Below are positions 18,182 through 27,569 of a stretch of 64,000 bases of DNA, one piece after another; within the stretch, counting starts at the first letter, position 1, and the number at the start of each line of letters is the position of its first letter. A program made the position numbers and the translations under genes. Source of the DNA: Mesorhizobium ciceri biovar biserrulae WSM1271 (lineage in GTDB: Bacteria; Pseudomonadota; Alphaproteobacteria; Rhizobiales; Rhizobiaceae). Location of the stretch: assembly GCF_000185905.1 (NCBI RefSeq), contig NC_014918.1, positions 1 to 64,000 of the forward strand, in the 5' to 3' direction. The notes under the pieces are model-generated. The model was not told the origin of the DNA and did no database searches. It saw nothing but the letters and a program-made list of their open reading frames with translations.

Positions 18182-19357
18182 CTACGGTTTCAAAACTACC
18201 TTGATGCAGCTGTCCTGCTTGTCGCGGAACACCTTGTACATCTCGGGTCCCTGCTCGAGCCCGACGGTGTGGGTGATGACGAAGGAAGGGTCGATCTGGC
18301 CGTCCACGATGCGGCGCAGCAGATCCTCGGTCCAACGGGTGACATGGGTCTGCCCCATGCGGAAGGTGAGGCCCTTGTTCATCGCCTGTCCCATCGGAAT
18401 CTTGTCGACCAGCCCGCTGTAGACGCCGGGGATCGAGATCACGCCGGCCGGCCGGCAGACATAGATCATCTCGCGCAACACATGCGGTCGATCATTTTCC
18501 ATCAGCATCAACTGCTTTGCGCGATCGTAGACGGTGTCGGGCTGGGCCAGCGAGACATGGCTTTCCATGCCGACGCAATCGATGCACTTCTCCGGGCCAT
18601 TTGCGCCGGTGAGTTCCTGCAGCCGTTCGACGACACTTTCCTCGGCGAAATTAATGGTGATGGCACCGCCGGCCGCCCCCATGGAAAGCCGTTCCGGCAG
18701 GCAATCGATCGCCACCACCTGTTTGGCGCCGAGCAGCAGGGCGCTGCGTATTGCCATCTGCCCGACTGGGCCGCAGCCCCACACCGCAACCGTATCCGTA
18801 GGCTCTATGTCGCACTGTGCCGCGGCCTGCCATCCGGTGGGAAAAATATCGCCGAGGAAGAGAACCTGCTCGTCGGTAAGGTTGTCAGGCACCTTTACGT
18901 GCGTGGCGTCGGCGAACGGCACCCGCAGGTATTCCGCCTGTCCCCCGGGATAGCCGCCCGTCAAATGGGTGTAGCCAAACAGACCAGCGGTGGTGTGCCC
19001 GAACACCTTGTCGCCGAGGTTCTTCTTGCGGTTCGTACGTTCGCAAACCGAAAAGTTCTGTCTCTTGCACTGGTCGCACTCACCGCAGATTATGGTGAAC
19101 GGTACGACAATGCGGTCTCCCTTCTTCAGAGCGCCGTTGACGCCCCTGCCGACCTCCACGACCTCTCCCATCATCTCGTGGCCCATAATGTCGCCTGGCA
19201 GCATGGCTGGCACGTAGTTGTGGTAAAGGTGAAGGTCGGAGCCGCAGATGGCACAACTCGTCACCTTGATAATCGCGTCCCGTTCATCCTCAATTTCTGG
19301 ATCGGAGACCTGATCGCAGCGTATGTCTTCCTTACCGTGCCAGACCAACGCACGCAT
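18182..19357 (-). CDS. Zinc-dependent alcohol dehydrogenase, formaldehyde dehydrogenase-like
   Basis: A 391-residue medium-chain dehydrogenase. It shows the catalytic zinc residues (CAICGSDLH and GHEMMGEV), the structural zinc cysteines (CGECDQCKRQNFSVC) and a nucleotide fold near VWGCGPVGQMAI. It probably oxidises an alcohol or aldehyde with NAD; glutathione-independent formaldehyde dehydrogenases are the nearest family. I start at ATG 19355-19357 (MRALVWHGKED), which has a strong AGGAG site; a start 21 bases upstream is poorer. It leads an operon with the membrane protein that follows. Confidence 0.88.
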   Translation of the reverse strand: MRALVWHGKEDIRCDQVSDPEIEDERDAIIKVTSCAICGSDLHLYHNYVPAMLPGDIMGHEMMGEVVEVGRGVNGALKKGDRIVVPFTIICGECDQCKRQNFSVCERTNRKKNLGDKVFGHTTAGLFGYTHLTGGYPGGQAEYLRVPFADATHVKVPDNLTDEQVLFLGDIFPTGWQAAAQCDIEPTDTVAVWGCGPVGQMAIRSALLLGAKQVVAIDCLPERLSMGAAGGAITINFAEESVVERLQELTGANGPEKCIDCVGMESHVSLAQPDTVYDRAKQLMLMENDRPHVLREMIYVCRPAGVISIPGVYSGLVDKIPMGQAMNKGLTFRMGQTHVTRWTEDLLRRIVDGQIDPSFVITHTVGLEQGPEMYKVFRDKQDSCIKVVLKP

Positions 19358-19571
19358 AGCCCGCTCCTCTGTTGGCAAGGTCGATCGGGACCCGCGCTTG
19401 GCAAGCGGGCCATGCTATTCATCGACCGTGCCCGCCGCCTGTCGAACCGCAATGGCCGATCTATGTTCCGGGAGCTTGAGAGAATATTTTGGGCCATTCC
19501 AAACGGCGCCTTCGCCTGACCGCGACTCGCTTGCCGCTCCGTCTGAAGTCGGCTCCTCAGTCTTGATGCAG

Positions 19572-20011
19572 CTACGGCATGTCTTCGTTGTTTGTGCCAT
19601 GCACGTTGGAGCCGTGCAGGAGGGACTGGATTTCGTCTAGATCGATGTTGCCGTCACCATTCTCGTCGATGCTATTGAACATCCTGCCGACCGCGCTTTG
19701 AACCTCAATGACCTGTCCCCATCCGTGTCCAACAGGCCAAACATAAGTCGCATGCCGGCACCGCGCATCATTTGGTGCCCCCGGTGTCGAGCCATTCTGT
19801 GTCCTCTGCCCCAGTCACCACGATTTCGCCAATGGTCGCCATGACGGCTAGCTTCATCGGGACGGTCAGCATGCCCGTTGCGGTCGCCCTGGTCGTTGCG
19901 GCTATCTTCGTCACGGAAAGCTTCTTCAGAACCGCGATCCTGGTGCATTCTCTCCCGGACAGCTTGCTCAACCATCTCATGGCATGCCTCCATCGAACCA
20001 TCGGCCGTGTT
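19572..20011 (-). pseudogene. Frameshifted copy of the EF-hand protein
   Basis: One frame carries [15 protein letters not shown], then [29 protein letters not shown] and FGLLDTDGD. After a shift near 19690, another frame reads [18 protein letters not shown] to NNEDMP and stop. Both parts match the intact gene at the window end (from 63427) nearly word for word. The copy has lost frame and the signal peptide region. Confidence 0.8.
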
Positions 20012-20059
20012 TGTTTGGGTCAAACTGGGGCTCGGTCAGATTGTTCCCTCAAGGGGATG

Positions 20060-20484
20060 AGGTCACGGCGAAGTTACAGGCCATGTGCCCGTGGGCGCAG
20101 GGCGACCACAACCAGAATGGTGGAGATGGTGTTTGCATTCATGTCGTCGTAGCCGCCTTCTGGAATGGCGGAACGTGCCAAGGTGTTGCAGCGCTGTGGT
20201 GAAGCTTGCTTCGCTGCCGCGGCCTGCAGGGCGAGAGATCGCGCATCTCGATCTGCATCCACACGACTGGAAGCCAGAACAGGCCGGTAATGAGGTAAAG
20301 CAGGATCGAAAAGCGCAATCCACCTCTCGGTCGGCGAATAGGCGGAATGCCAGGCGAGGGCATGAGCCTCCACCGCGGTTGCAGTGAACACGAATTCAGC
20401 GATCACGGCGATGCGTGCGACCGCTACGATGGTCGCGGAATTTGCGGTCTGATGGGCGAGCAGCATGAAGAAGGCGATGCCGGC
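20060..20484 (-). pseudogene. Decayed DUF2269 membrane protein copy
   Basis: MLLAHQTANSATIVAVARI with FTATAVEAHALAWHS and AAAAKQASPQR match the intact DUF2269 protein at 56514-56996. The stretch between is shifted to another frame (ITGLFWLPVVWMQIEMRDL). The C-terminal third is missing. It lies directly beside the EF-hand pseudogene. Confidence 0.75.
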
Positions 20485-20689
20485 CGGACGGCGAGTTGTT
20501 CGCAGACCGCCTCGGACGGTTCAGTGCAAGGATCAATCCCCCTGCGCCGCTCATGGACGCAGCGCCAGCTCAGGGACCTGATCGGCGGGATCCGCGATGG
20601 TCATGGACCCGATTCCCGGCGGAAGTGCGGCATGTGGGCTGGATCGTTTGACAAGCGATCGGAATGTCAGGAAATCAGAGCGAGGCGGC

Positions 20690-20860
20690 GCGGCACAACC
20701 GGCGGCCAGCGCCTTGGCGAAGGTGACGCATGTCGACCTGCTGACCGCACGTCGGACAGATGTAGGAATATCCTTTTTGGGCTCGCCGCTGTAGAGCTTG
20801 CCGGGAATTGATCCACCAAGATCAGATAGCTCGTCATATCCATCGACTTGTCTCAAATGT
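20690..20860 (-). pseudogene. Remnant of a small CxxC zinc-finger protein
   Basis: The frame DGYDELSDLGGSIPGKLYSGEPKK is followed, after a one-base shift, by YSYICPTCGQQVDMRHLRQ. The CPTCGQ..DMR block is similar to CPVCGQPFDMRDFRQ in the small gene at 41890-42117. DNA from here to 21318 holds no gene I can support. Confidence 0.45.
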
Positions 20861-21318
20861 TACCGAACTGTTCTGCGCATATTCCCGTCCGCTCGGTCAA
20901 AGTCTAACGATCAGGGAAGCACATTGGAAAGCACATGCGGTAACGGTTGATTCAACCATTGCTGGTATGTTGGTGTGGGTGGCGACTCCGACAGTTGGGC
21001 GGGCGCTTCAGTGCCGGAGCCGCCTGCGCAGTCCGGTTGGGGTTTGACCGCGCCGTCCTATAATGGGACAGCGCGGTCAACGATTCGTTAAAATGCTCCG
21101 GAGCTAATTAAACGTGTGCTAAGTTGAATCGCAGTGTTGCGAGTCAGCTCATGCGTTTGAAGGTCATCAGGCTATCGCGCAGGAAGGACGAGGCGGTGTT
21201 AGCCGTCAGTCATTCTATCTCACGCGCTGACGACCTCTGGCGCCTTCCAAGTCATCACTTGTGACATCAGCCGTTGAATCGAAGCCGGTCCAACCGCCTG
21301 CTTCGTATTCGTTTCGCC

Positions 21319-21343
21319 GGAACCACCGATAGCTTCGCCCGTT
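21319..21343 (+). promoter_or_regulatory. EcfG-type stress promoter
   Basis: GGAAC (21319-21323), a 17-base spacer, then GTT (21341-21343): the GGAAC-N16/17-NGTT form used by EcfG/RpoE2. It lies 77 bases before the small gene at 21420. Confidence 0.5.
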
Positions 21344-21419
21344 GCTAAGCTGCCCCGTGACACACGGAATCATCGATCACTGCTTGATGTATGGCTAGCG
21401 ACGGTGACTCACCAGAGAC

Positions 21420-21734
21420 ATGAACTCAGAAAAGAACCAACGAAGCTGGACCGCGTTTAACGTGTTGACTGGGCAGCCAGCAGACCCGTGGGCGCTACGG
21501 CTAAGCTATGCCCGGACTCTTGTTCGCCTTTTGAACGCTGTCGAGTTGAAGCGAAAGGTCACATGCGGCGAAAGATTGAATAAAGAAGCCGGGGTACCGC
21601 TTCAGCGGTGCCGACGGGAACCGTCATTATCCAAAGCAGTCCCAGTGCAGCCGCCCATGGCGCGCTCCAGTAGACCGCGAAAAGCCACATCGACGGAAGA
21701 AAGATCGGCAGCCATTCGATCGAGTTTGAATTAG
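21420..21734 (+). CDS. Small protein of the WTxFxVxTG family with run-on tail
   Basis: Residues 8-55 (RSWTAFNVLTGQPADPWALR, later LVRLLNAVELKRKVTCGE) align with the frameshifted gene at 29073-29263 (GSWTVFDVFTGLAADAW, LVGL, LKRRVARGD). Family members are about 60-65 residues. Here the frame runs on for about 45 more residues that are only the antisense of the MAPEG gene, so the native stop seems to have been lost at a junction near 21590. Function unknown. Confidence 0.5.
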   Translation: MNSEKNQRSWTAFNVLTGQPADPWALRLSYARTLVRLLNAVELKRKVTCGERLNKEAGVPLQRCRREPSLSKAVPVQPPMARSSRPRKATSTEERSAAIRSSLN

Positions 21735-21885
21735 CGCGGATTGTCCGCTCAAGCAGCGGATCCCCAGTCATGGTCGGGGCGAGAACGCCCGTCCTCTTGT
21801 GGGTTCTGGCGACTGTCAGCGCTATGCCAAAAATCATTAGGCTGCAAAGCAGCGTCACAATAGCCACCGAGAAATACCGTTCCAT
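21559..21885 (-). CDS. MAPEG-family membrane protein, altered C-terminus
   Basis: About 108 residues. One N-terminal helix (YFSVAIVTLLCSLMIFGIAL) is followed by ARTHKRTGVLAPTMTG and RTIRANSNSIEWLPIFLPSM, matching the MAPEG core (Arg, Asn and Glu for glutathione binding), then a second helix pair. The normal end of the family is replaced by about 20 unrelated residues that overlap the opposite-strand gene. ATG 21885 has a good AGGAGG site; the frame upstream is not conserved. Likely damaged. Confidence 0.6.
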   Translation of the reverse strand: MERYFSVAIVTLLCSLMIFGIALTVARTHKRTGVLAPTMTGDPLLERTIRANSNSIEWLPIFLPSMWLFAVYWSAPWAAALGLLWIMTVPVGTAEAVPRLLYSIFRRM

Positions 21886-22694
21886 GCCTGCCTCCTCTCG
21901 TCGCGGAACAGGCAGGCAAGCAAAGGTTGTCGCCAGTGGCAAGCTGCATGTGCGTCATCCTGACAACCAATCGCCAGGATTTTGCGGCCGGCTTGAGCCG
22001 CGAGCTCTTGTCTCCCCTATGGCGACAGGGTCTTTGCCGAAGGACGCTTAGAGCCGCTTATGCTAAGCTGCTTTCACTGCTATATCTGAAATGCAGGCAG
22101 GACGTCCGCAACCCCGGAAAGCCAAGGGATGGATTGGGATCGAGAACGCGACGATCGCGATCACCGTCGAAGGCATTGATCGCGCCGATTCCAATGTGCG
22201 CCCTGTCGGACTTCCGGCTTTTAGACCATGCGACAGCTCCCTGACTCGAGAGGCGAACCCACTACGGCCGCACTAGACGCGGAAAGGGAGAATGCTGGTT
22301 CAGTGGGGGCCTTTGGGCCCAACGGACCGCACCGGCCACTACGGAAGAGATTTGGACAGCCCGCGGTGCTCAAGCCATAGTTCGATGTGTTCATGGCGCG
22401 AGGGGGCGCCTGCTATCTTGACAAGTACGCGGTCACAGTGTGGACCTCCTGAATGGCGAGGACCCGAAACATGGATGGCCAGGCAATTCGCTCGTGTAGC
22501 AACGCGTCCGGGGCAACCGAGCCACAGTTGTTCTTAAGCATTTTAATAAAATATCAGCATTGTCCTATATCCGCAGGACACTATACCGCCGGATCATACC
22601 GGCTATTGTGCAACTCGGTGGCGCCTTAGCGCGTACTAATATGAGCGGCAGGCGAAGCTTGCTGCACATCGTAAGGCAACCACAGGAGAGTGTC
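21886..22694. other. Intergenic stretch without a supported gene
   Basis: About 800 bases with only short unrelated frames. The last 130 bases before the glycine-rich gene are more AT-rich and probably hold its promoter, though I see no clear consensus. Confidence 0.4.
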
Positions 22695-23327
22695 ATGGCT
22701 AGTATCTTCGCGAGAACTGCCAAAACATTGGCGAGTGGCGTGATCATTTCAGTTTTGTGCATGCCGGCAAATGCCGCCGGAATTGGCGCCGGTGCGGGCG
22801 CATCCGTTGGGGGTAGCGGCGGCATCAATGCCGGTGCTGGTGCCTCTATCGGCGGCTCGGGCGGCGTGGACGCCGGAGCGGGTGCGTCTATCGGGGGTTC
22901 GAGCGGCGGCAATGCTGGCGCAGGCGCCTCAGTCGGTGGCTCCAGCGGCGTCAATGCCGGTCTGGGCGCCTCCGTCGGCGGCTCTAGTGGCATCAATGCT
23001 GGGGCAGGTGCGACGGTTGGTGGCACTAACGGCGTGACGGCAGGTGTTGGCGCAACTTTGGGCGGCACGAGCGGCATTGGTGTTGGTGCTGGACTGGGCG
23101 TTGGCAATGGTGTCAATGCCGGTGTTGGCGTTGAAACAAGCCCCTCCAACCCTTCCAATCCGAGCAATCCTTCTAATCCCAGCAATCGTAGACTGGTCAA
23201 CGTCGTAGCTGACCTGTCGGATACGCAACTCGCACGGATGAAGAAACGTTGTGTGGACGTGCTCGGCAGTCAGGGGACCTACGATCGCGACTTACGCCAG
23301 CTTTGCCTGCTGATCTCCCGCCGCTAA
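22695..23327 (+). CDS. Secreted glycine-rich repeat protein
   Basis: A 210-residue protein with an N-terminal signal peptide ending near ANAAG, then about ten tandem repeats of 12-14 residues with consensus GxNAGAGASxGGSSG (about 22780-23125). A linker of five Ser-Asn-Pro units follows, and then a non-repetitive C-terminal domain containing DLSDTQLARMKKRC and RDLRQLCLLI. ATG 22695 has AGGAG upstream; the open frame reaches back to 22560 but without signal character. It is probably exported and perhaps surface-attached. The two C-terminal cysteines could form a disulfide. No known enzyme domain. Confidence 0.75.
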   Translation: MASIFARTAKTLASGVIISVLCMPANAAGIGAGAGASVGGSGGINAGAGASIGGSGGVDAGAGASIGGSSGGNAGAGASVGGSSGVNAGLGASVGGSSGINAGAGATVGGTNGVTAGVGATLGGTSGIGVGAGLGVGNGVNAGVGVETSPSNPSNPSNPSNPSNRRLVNVVADLSDTQLARMKKRCVDVLGSQGTYDRDLRQLCLLISRR

Positions 23328-23400
23328 AAAGAACAGCCGGGACGGAAGTGCGAACCAGCCGCAAGGCGGTGTGACACTCTCCTGCCTTTGGCCAGTCAGA

Positions 23401-23430
23401 AAGCCCGTTTCCGCAAGTGACGGGCTTTTT
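23401..23430 (+). terminator. Rho-independent terminator after the glycine-rich gene
   Basis: AAGCCCGT pairs with ACGGGCTT across an 11-base loop and runs into TTTT (ending 23430), 74 bases after the stop. Confidence 0.8.
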
Positions 23431-23439
23431 GCCGCCATT

Positions 23440-23935
23440 AGTTTAAATTGACGCTGCATCATTTCTTCCAATTATTTGGCGCCATGTGAAGAAAACGTGA
23501 ACGACGTGCTAATATCGAGTGTGCTCCAAATTATTTGATTTGCCGTGAGCGCTGGAGAAATACCATTCCAATGGCGTCAAAAACATTGGAAAGTGACCGA
23601 CATATCATTGGCGCTAATGTGGAGATTTAAACTAAACTTTAAGACGAAAACCCGACTTCGATTTCTGTCGGGATATCTTACCATGTGAATTGAAGATTAG
23701 TATATTTCCAGGAATGTATAATACCTGTGATGATTGGATCGTCATTTCCGGCAATACTTCCTAACTGAATTGCGGATACCATTAGCAACAGCAAATATCC
23801 CTTTACGCGTTGAGCTCAGCGGTGTCTGAGATGTTAGTTGAATCTTAACGCAATTTGTGCCAAATGCATTTTGGGTCGGGAGCTTTCGACGGTTATCGCC
23901 ATTGGCGAGCAGCCGAAAGATAAGGAGCACACTGA
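23440..23935. other. AT-rich intergenic region before the fimbrial operon
   Basis: Almost 500 bases with clearly lower GC than the flanks and no supported gene. It precedes the SCPU pilin gene and probably carries its promoter; the pilin has AAGGAG just before its ATG. The base shift suggests a horizontally acquired or phase-regulated control region, but no invertible repeat was found. Confidence 0.4.
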
Positions 23936-24421
23936 ATGCGTGCCTGCCTCGCGGCCTTTTTGGCTCTCATTTCCGCGGCATCCCTGACCGACCCAGCCCT
24001 TGCGGCGGTCGCGACAGGCAACATGACGGTTCGCATTACCATTACCGCCGAATGCAAGGTTCAGACCGCCAGCGATCTGGATTTCGGCTCAAAAGGCGTA
24101 ATCGACGCCAATGCCGATCAAACCAGTACCATCGGCGTGCAGTGCACTTCCGGTCAGACCTACAATGTGGGTCTGAGCGCAGGCGCGGGTGCTGGTGCGA
24201 CCGTAGCAGTTCGCAAAATGACCGGCCCTGGTGCCGCTACGGTTAACTACATGCTGTACAGGGACACTGGGCGCACCCAGCCGTGGGGGATCACAGTCGG
24301 CACCGATACGGTTGCAGGAACCGGAAACGGCAACGTGCAAAACCTGACTGTCTATGGGCGAGTCCCGCCGCAAACAACGCCGGCGCAGGCGTCTACACGG
24401 ATACCGTCGCGATCACCGTGA
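23936..24421 (+). CDS. SCPU-domain pilin (Csu-type), frameshifted at the C-terminus
   Basis: 161 residues with a signal peptide ending near LAAVA and a spore-coat-U/CsuA/B-type pilin domain: ITAECKVQTASDLDFGSKGV, IGVQCTSGQTYNVGLSAG, NYMLYRDTGRTQPWG, YGRVPPQTTP. Family proteins end AGVYTDTVxxTVTY. Here the frame ends QASTRIPSRSP, while the +1 frame reads AGVYTDTVAITVTY to a TGA at 24427. A single missing base near 24384 explains both. The lost strand is the one used in donor-strand pilus assembly folds, so the protein may not assemble unless this is a sequencing error. Confidence 0.8.
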   Translation: MRACLAAFLALISAASLTDPALAAVATGNMTVRITITAECKVQTASDLDFGSKGVIDANADQTSTIGVQCTSGQTYNVGLSAGAGAGATVAVRKMTGPGAATVNYMLYRDTGRTQPWGITVGTDTVAGTGNGNVQNLTVYGRVPPQTTPAQASTRIPSRSP

Positions 24422-24452
24422 CATATTGAACTTCCCAAACGGAGGATACGAC

Positions 24453-25172
24453 ATGCGACCCATGCAGTCATGCATAGGGGCGGCAGCGCTCCTTTTGCTG
24501 TGCGTCAGCCTTTCGGCAGCCGCTTCCCTTAGAGTGGCCCCAACCAGCCTGGAGTTGATTGCGCCCGACAGCGCGGCAGTTTTGAATCTGCACAATGATG
24601 CCAAGCGGCCGATAAACGTGCAGATACGCGTATTCCGTTGGCGCCAGGCTGACGGCGTAGAGCAGTTGGAGCCGACCACCGACGTGGTTGCCAGCCCGCC
24701 ATCGACCCAGGTCGGGCCGAATGCCGACTATTCCGTTCGCGTGCTCCGCGTCAGCAAGGCGCGAGTGAAGACCGAGGAAAGCTATCGCCTGCTTGTAGAC
24801 GAGCTGCCCGACCCATCGCGCAGGAAGGCTGGGACCGTGACGCTGGTGCTGCGCTATTCCGTGCCGGTCTTTTTTCGCAATCCCGACTCCAAGGCACCTG
24901 ACGTGTCCTTCAGCATGTCGCGGAAGGGCCGCAGCCTTGTTCTGACGGCGCGTAACAATGGTGAAAGCCGGCTGAGGTTATCCAACATCGATCTGACGCA
25001 AGGCGGCAAGAAGGTCGCCAGTCGCAGCGGACTTGTCGGCTACATTCTTGGCGGAGCCACCATGCAATGGCCGATCGGCAGCAGCAAATCGCTGGCCGCA
25101 AGCTCTGTGGTGCTGAAGGCACAGAGCGATTTTGGACCATTTGATGCTCCGGTTGCGATCAAAGGGCGGTAG
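24453..25172 (+). CDS. Periplasmic pilus chaperone (PapD/CsuC-like)
   Basis: 239 residues with a signal peptide, then the N-terminal PapD-like domain: SLRVAPTSLELIAPDSAAVL, INVQIRVFRWRQ, VLRVSKARVKTEESYRLLVDELPD and the edge strand VTLVLRYSVPVFF. Chaperones of this type stabilise SCPU pilins by donor-strand complementation until the usher accepts them. ATG 24453 has GGAGG ahead. It overlaps the usher start by about 40 bases. Confidence 0.88.
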   Translation: MRPMQSCIGAAALLLLCVSLSAAASLRVAPTSLELIAPDSAAVLNLHNDAKRPINVQIRVFRWRQADGVEQLEPTTDVVASPPSTQVGPNADYSVRVLRVSKARVKTEESYRLLVDELPDPSRRKAGTVTLVLRYSVPVFFRNPDSKAPDVSFSMSRKGRSLVLTARNNGESRLRLSNIDLTQGGKKVASRSGLVGYILGGATMQWPIGSSKSLAASSVVLKAQSDFGPFDAPVAIKGR

Positions 25173-27555
25173 AATCGCGGTCGTCGCTGCAGGCACCTTT
25201 CTAACTTTCCTGCCGGCGAACGCGCAGGCTCCGCAGACTCAAATTGCGGAACCCGCCCCGGACCAAACAGGACGTCGCGACCTTTATCTCGAGGTGTTCA
25301 TCAATGACGTTTCGACGGAGCTGATAGGGACCTTCACGCAGTTCCCCGACGGGCGCCTGGCGGCGACGCCGGACGAATTGAAGCAGGTCGGCCTGAAGCC
25401 CGTAGATAGCGCAAACGCGGACGGGCTGGTCAGGCTGGACCAACTGCCCGATGTTGCCTTTCGTATTGATGAGCCGACGCAGCGCCTCTTTGTCACGACC
25501 ACGAACGAGGGGCGCGCCGCCCGCGTCGTCGATGTTCAGGCCGCTGAGAAGGGAGATCGTATTCAGGCGCAGTCGGGTTATGGCGGCGTATTCAACTACT
25601 CTCTCTTCGCAAGTTCCAACTCCCTGGTTGAGAACAGGGTTGACCTGTTTCAGGGAATTTCAGGAGCCTTTGATGCGCGCGTGTTCAGCCCCTACGGCAC
25701 GCTCAACCAATCCTTCATTGCCGGCTATTCCGATGGCGAGTTCGGTGGCTTCACACGGCTTAATACGACGTGGAGCTATTCAGACCCTGAACGGATGATG
25801 ACCTACAGGGCGGGGGACTTCATTTCCGGCGGGCTGGCCTGGACGCGGCCGGTCTATCTCGGTGGCATCCAAGCACAGCGCAACTTCGCGCTCCGGTCGG
25901 ACCTGGTCACGCTGCCGCTGCCGTCCTTCGGCGGAACCGCTGCGGTTCCTTCCACCCTCGAAGTCTATGCCCAGAACGTCCGCACCTATACCGGAGAGAT
26001 TCCCGCCGGGCCTTTTCAGGTCACCAATTTGCCAGTCTTTGCCGGAGCCGGTGAAGCGCAGGTCGTGTTGAGGGATAGCCTCGGTCGCGAGACCACAACG
26101 AGGCTCCCCTTCTATACCTCCAGCGACATGCTGGGACAGGGCTTGCTCGATTTCTCGGCGGAGATCGGGTTTCCACGGCGTAACTTCGGCACCGAGTCCA
26201 ACGATTACGCCAACGGGGTGTTTGGGGTCGCCACCGCACGCTACGGTCTCACCAATTGGCTGACGCTTGAGGGCCATGCCGAGGGCGGCGAAGGATTGAT
26301 CAACGGTGGTGTAGGCGCCGCCTTTCCGCTTGGACCATATGGCGCAGCCTCAGTCGCCGTCGCCGGCAGCCATCAGGACGGTCGCACGGGTTCGCTTGTC
26401 AACGCGTCTCTGGAAATGAGCTACGAAGGGTGGTCGATCTACGGTCGCATCCAACGCGCCTTCGGCGACTATGATGACATCGCCGCGGTGACGGCAGAGC
26501 CGACGTTGTCAGAGCCCGGTGACGTGCCGATCTTCAGCACGGGCGTGCCTCGCGCAATAGACCAGCTCACGCTCAGCATCCCGGCGCCGATAGATTTTTC
26601 CAGCCTCAATCTCTCCTATACGCATCTTGAAAGTGACGAAGGCCAGAAGAGCCAGATCGTTGGCCTTTCCTACAGCCAAGAGATATTCAAGCGAAGCAGC
26701 CTCTATGCCACTGCCTTCACCGACCTTGAGGATAGCGGCAGCTTTGGAGTCTTCGCCGGCCTATCGGTTCCGTTCGGTGACGATATCACCGCTTCCACGG
26801 GAATAGAGCAGGGACCGGACGGCCCGAATGTCGTCGCCGACATCGCCAAGTCGCAGCGGTTGGAAGACGGCAGCATTGGCTGGCGAGCACGAACCTCGGA
26901 AGGCGACACGCCCAACCGGTCGGCCGCAGCAAGCTATCGCGCGCGCTTCGCCCGCTTCGAGGCTGGCGTCCAACAATACGGGAAGGACGTGCGGGCAACT
27001 GCGCAAATGGATGGCGCGATTGCCGTGGCAGGCGGCGGGGTCTTTGCCACAAATCGCATAGACGATGCTTTCGCCGTGGTCGAAGTCGGCGCTCCTGATG
27101 TCGACGTCCAGTTCCAGAACAGGCCGGTGGGAAAGACCAATCGGCAAGGGCGCATCCTGGTCCCCGGGCTTAACTCCTACGAACCGAACACGGTCTCCAT
27201 CGATCCAAAGAATCTGCCAGTGAATGCGGACGTTCCGGCAACCAAGGAAGTCGTGATGCCAGCCGATCGCAGCGGGGTCGTGGTGAAGTTCGGCGTTTCG
27301 GAAGCGCCCGAAGCAGCGGTCGTCACTCTGGTCGACAGCACAGGGACCCCTTTGGAAGCCGGCCTGAAGGGGCGCATGGAGGCTGGCTCCGAAGAGTTTG
27401 TCATCGGCTACGATGGTGAGGCGTACATTCGAGGCTTAAGCGCACAGAACACGGTCGTGATCGATCGTCTGGATGGCACCTCCTGCAAGGCCGATTTTTT
27501 CTACACGCCCGCACCCGGTCAGCAAGTCGCAATCAAGGACGTGGCATGCAGGTGA
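25132..27555 (+). CDS. Outer-membrane usher of a Csu-type pilus
   Basis: An 807-residue usher that translocates and polymerises pilin subunits. The signal peptide ends near ANAQA. The N-terminal domain has LYLEVFINDVSTELIGTF, the barrel region contains YSDGEFGGFTRLNTTW and MTYRAGDFISGG, and PSTLEVYAQNVRTYTGEIPAGPF with GAGEAQVVLRDSLGRE marks the plug and following strands. The carboxy-terminal domains include VGKTNRQGRILVPGLNSYEPN, as in FimD/PapC. ATG 25144 is an alternative start. It overlaps the chaperone upstream and the tip protein downstream, so all are one operon. Confidence 0.92.
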   Translation: MDHLMLRLRSKGGRIAVVAAGTFLTFLPANAQAPQTQIAEPAPDQTGRRDLYLEVFINDVSTELIGTFTQFPDGRLAATPDELKQVGLKPVDSANADGLVRLDQLPDVAFRIDEPTQRLFVTTTNEGRAARVVDVQAAEKGDRIQAQSGYGGVFNYSLFASSNSLVENRVDLFQGISGAFDARVFSPYGTLNQSFIAGYSDGEFGGFTRLNTTWSYSDPERMMTYRAGDFISGGLAWTRPVYLGGIQAQRNFALRSDLVTLPLPSFGGTAAVPSTLEVYAQNVRTYTGEIPAGPFQVTNLPVFAGAGEAQVVLRDSLGRETTTRLPFYTSSDMLGQGLLDFSAEIGFPRRNFGTESNDYANGVFGVATARYGLTNWLTLEGHAEGGEGLINGGVGAAFPLGPYGAASVAVAGSHQDGRTGSLVNASLEMSYEGWSIYGRIQRAFGDYDDIAAVTAEPTLSEPGDVPIFSTGVPRAIDQLTLSIPAPIDFSSLNLSYTHLESDEGQKSQIVGLSYSQEIFKRSSLYATAFTDLEDSGSFGVFAGLSVPFGDDITASTGIEQGPDGPNVVADIAKSQRLEDGSIGWRARTSEGDTPNRSAAASYRARFARFEAGVQQYGKDVRATAQMDGAIAVAGGGVFATNRIDDAFAVVEVGAPDVDVQFQNRPVGKTNRQGRILVPGLNSYEPNTVSIDPKNLPVNADVPATKEVVMPADRSGVVVKFGVSEAPEAAVVTLVDSTGTPLEAGLKGRMEAGSEEFVIGYDGEAYIRGLSAQNTVVIDRLDGTSCKADFFYTPAPGQQVAIKDVACR

Positions 27556-27569
27556 ACATGGGAGAACGA

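Noticed and set aside
22780..23125. CRISPR-like array
   Set aside because: The repeats are coding, degenerate and without unique spacers.
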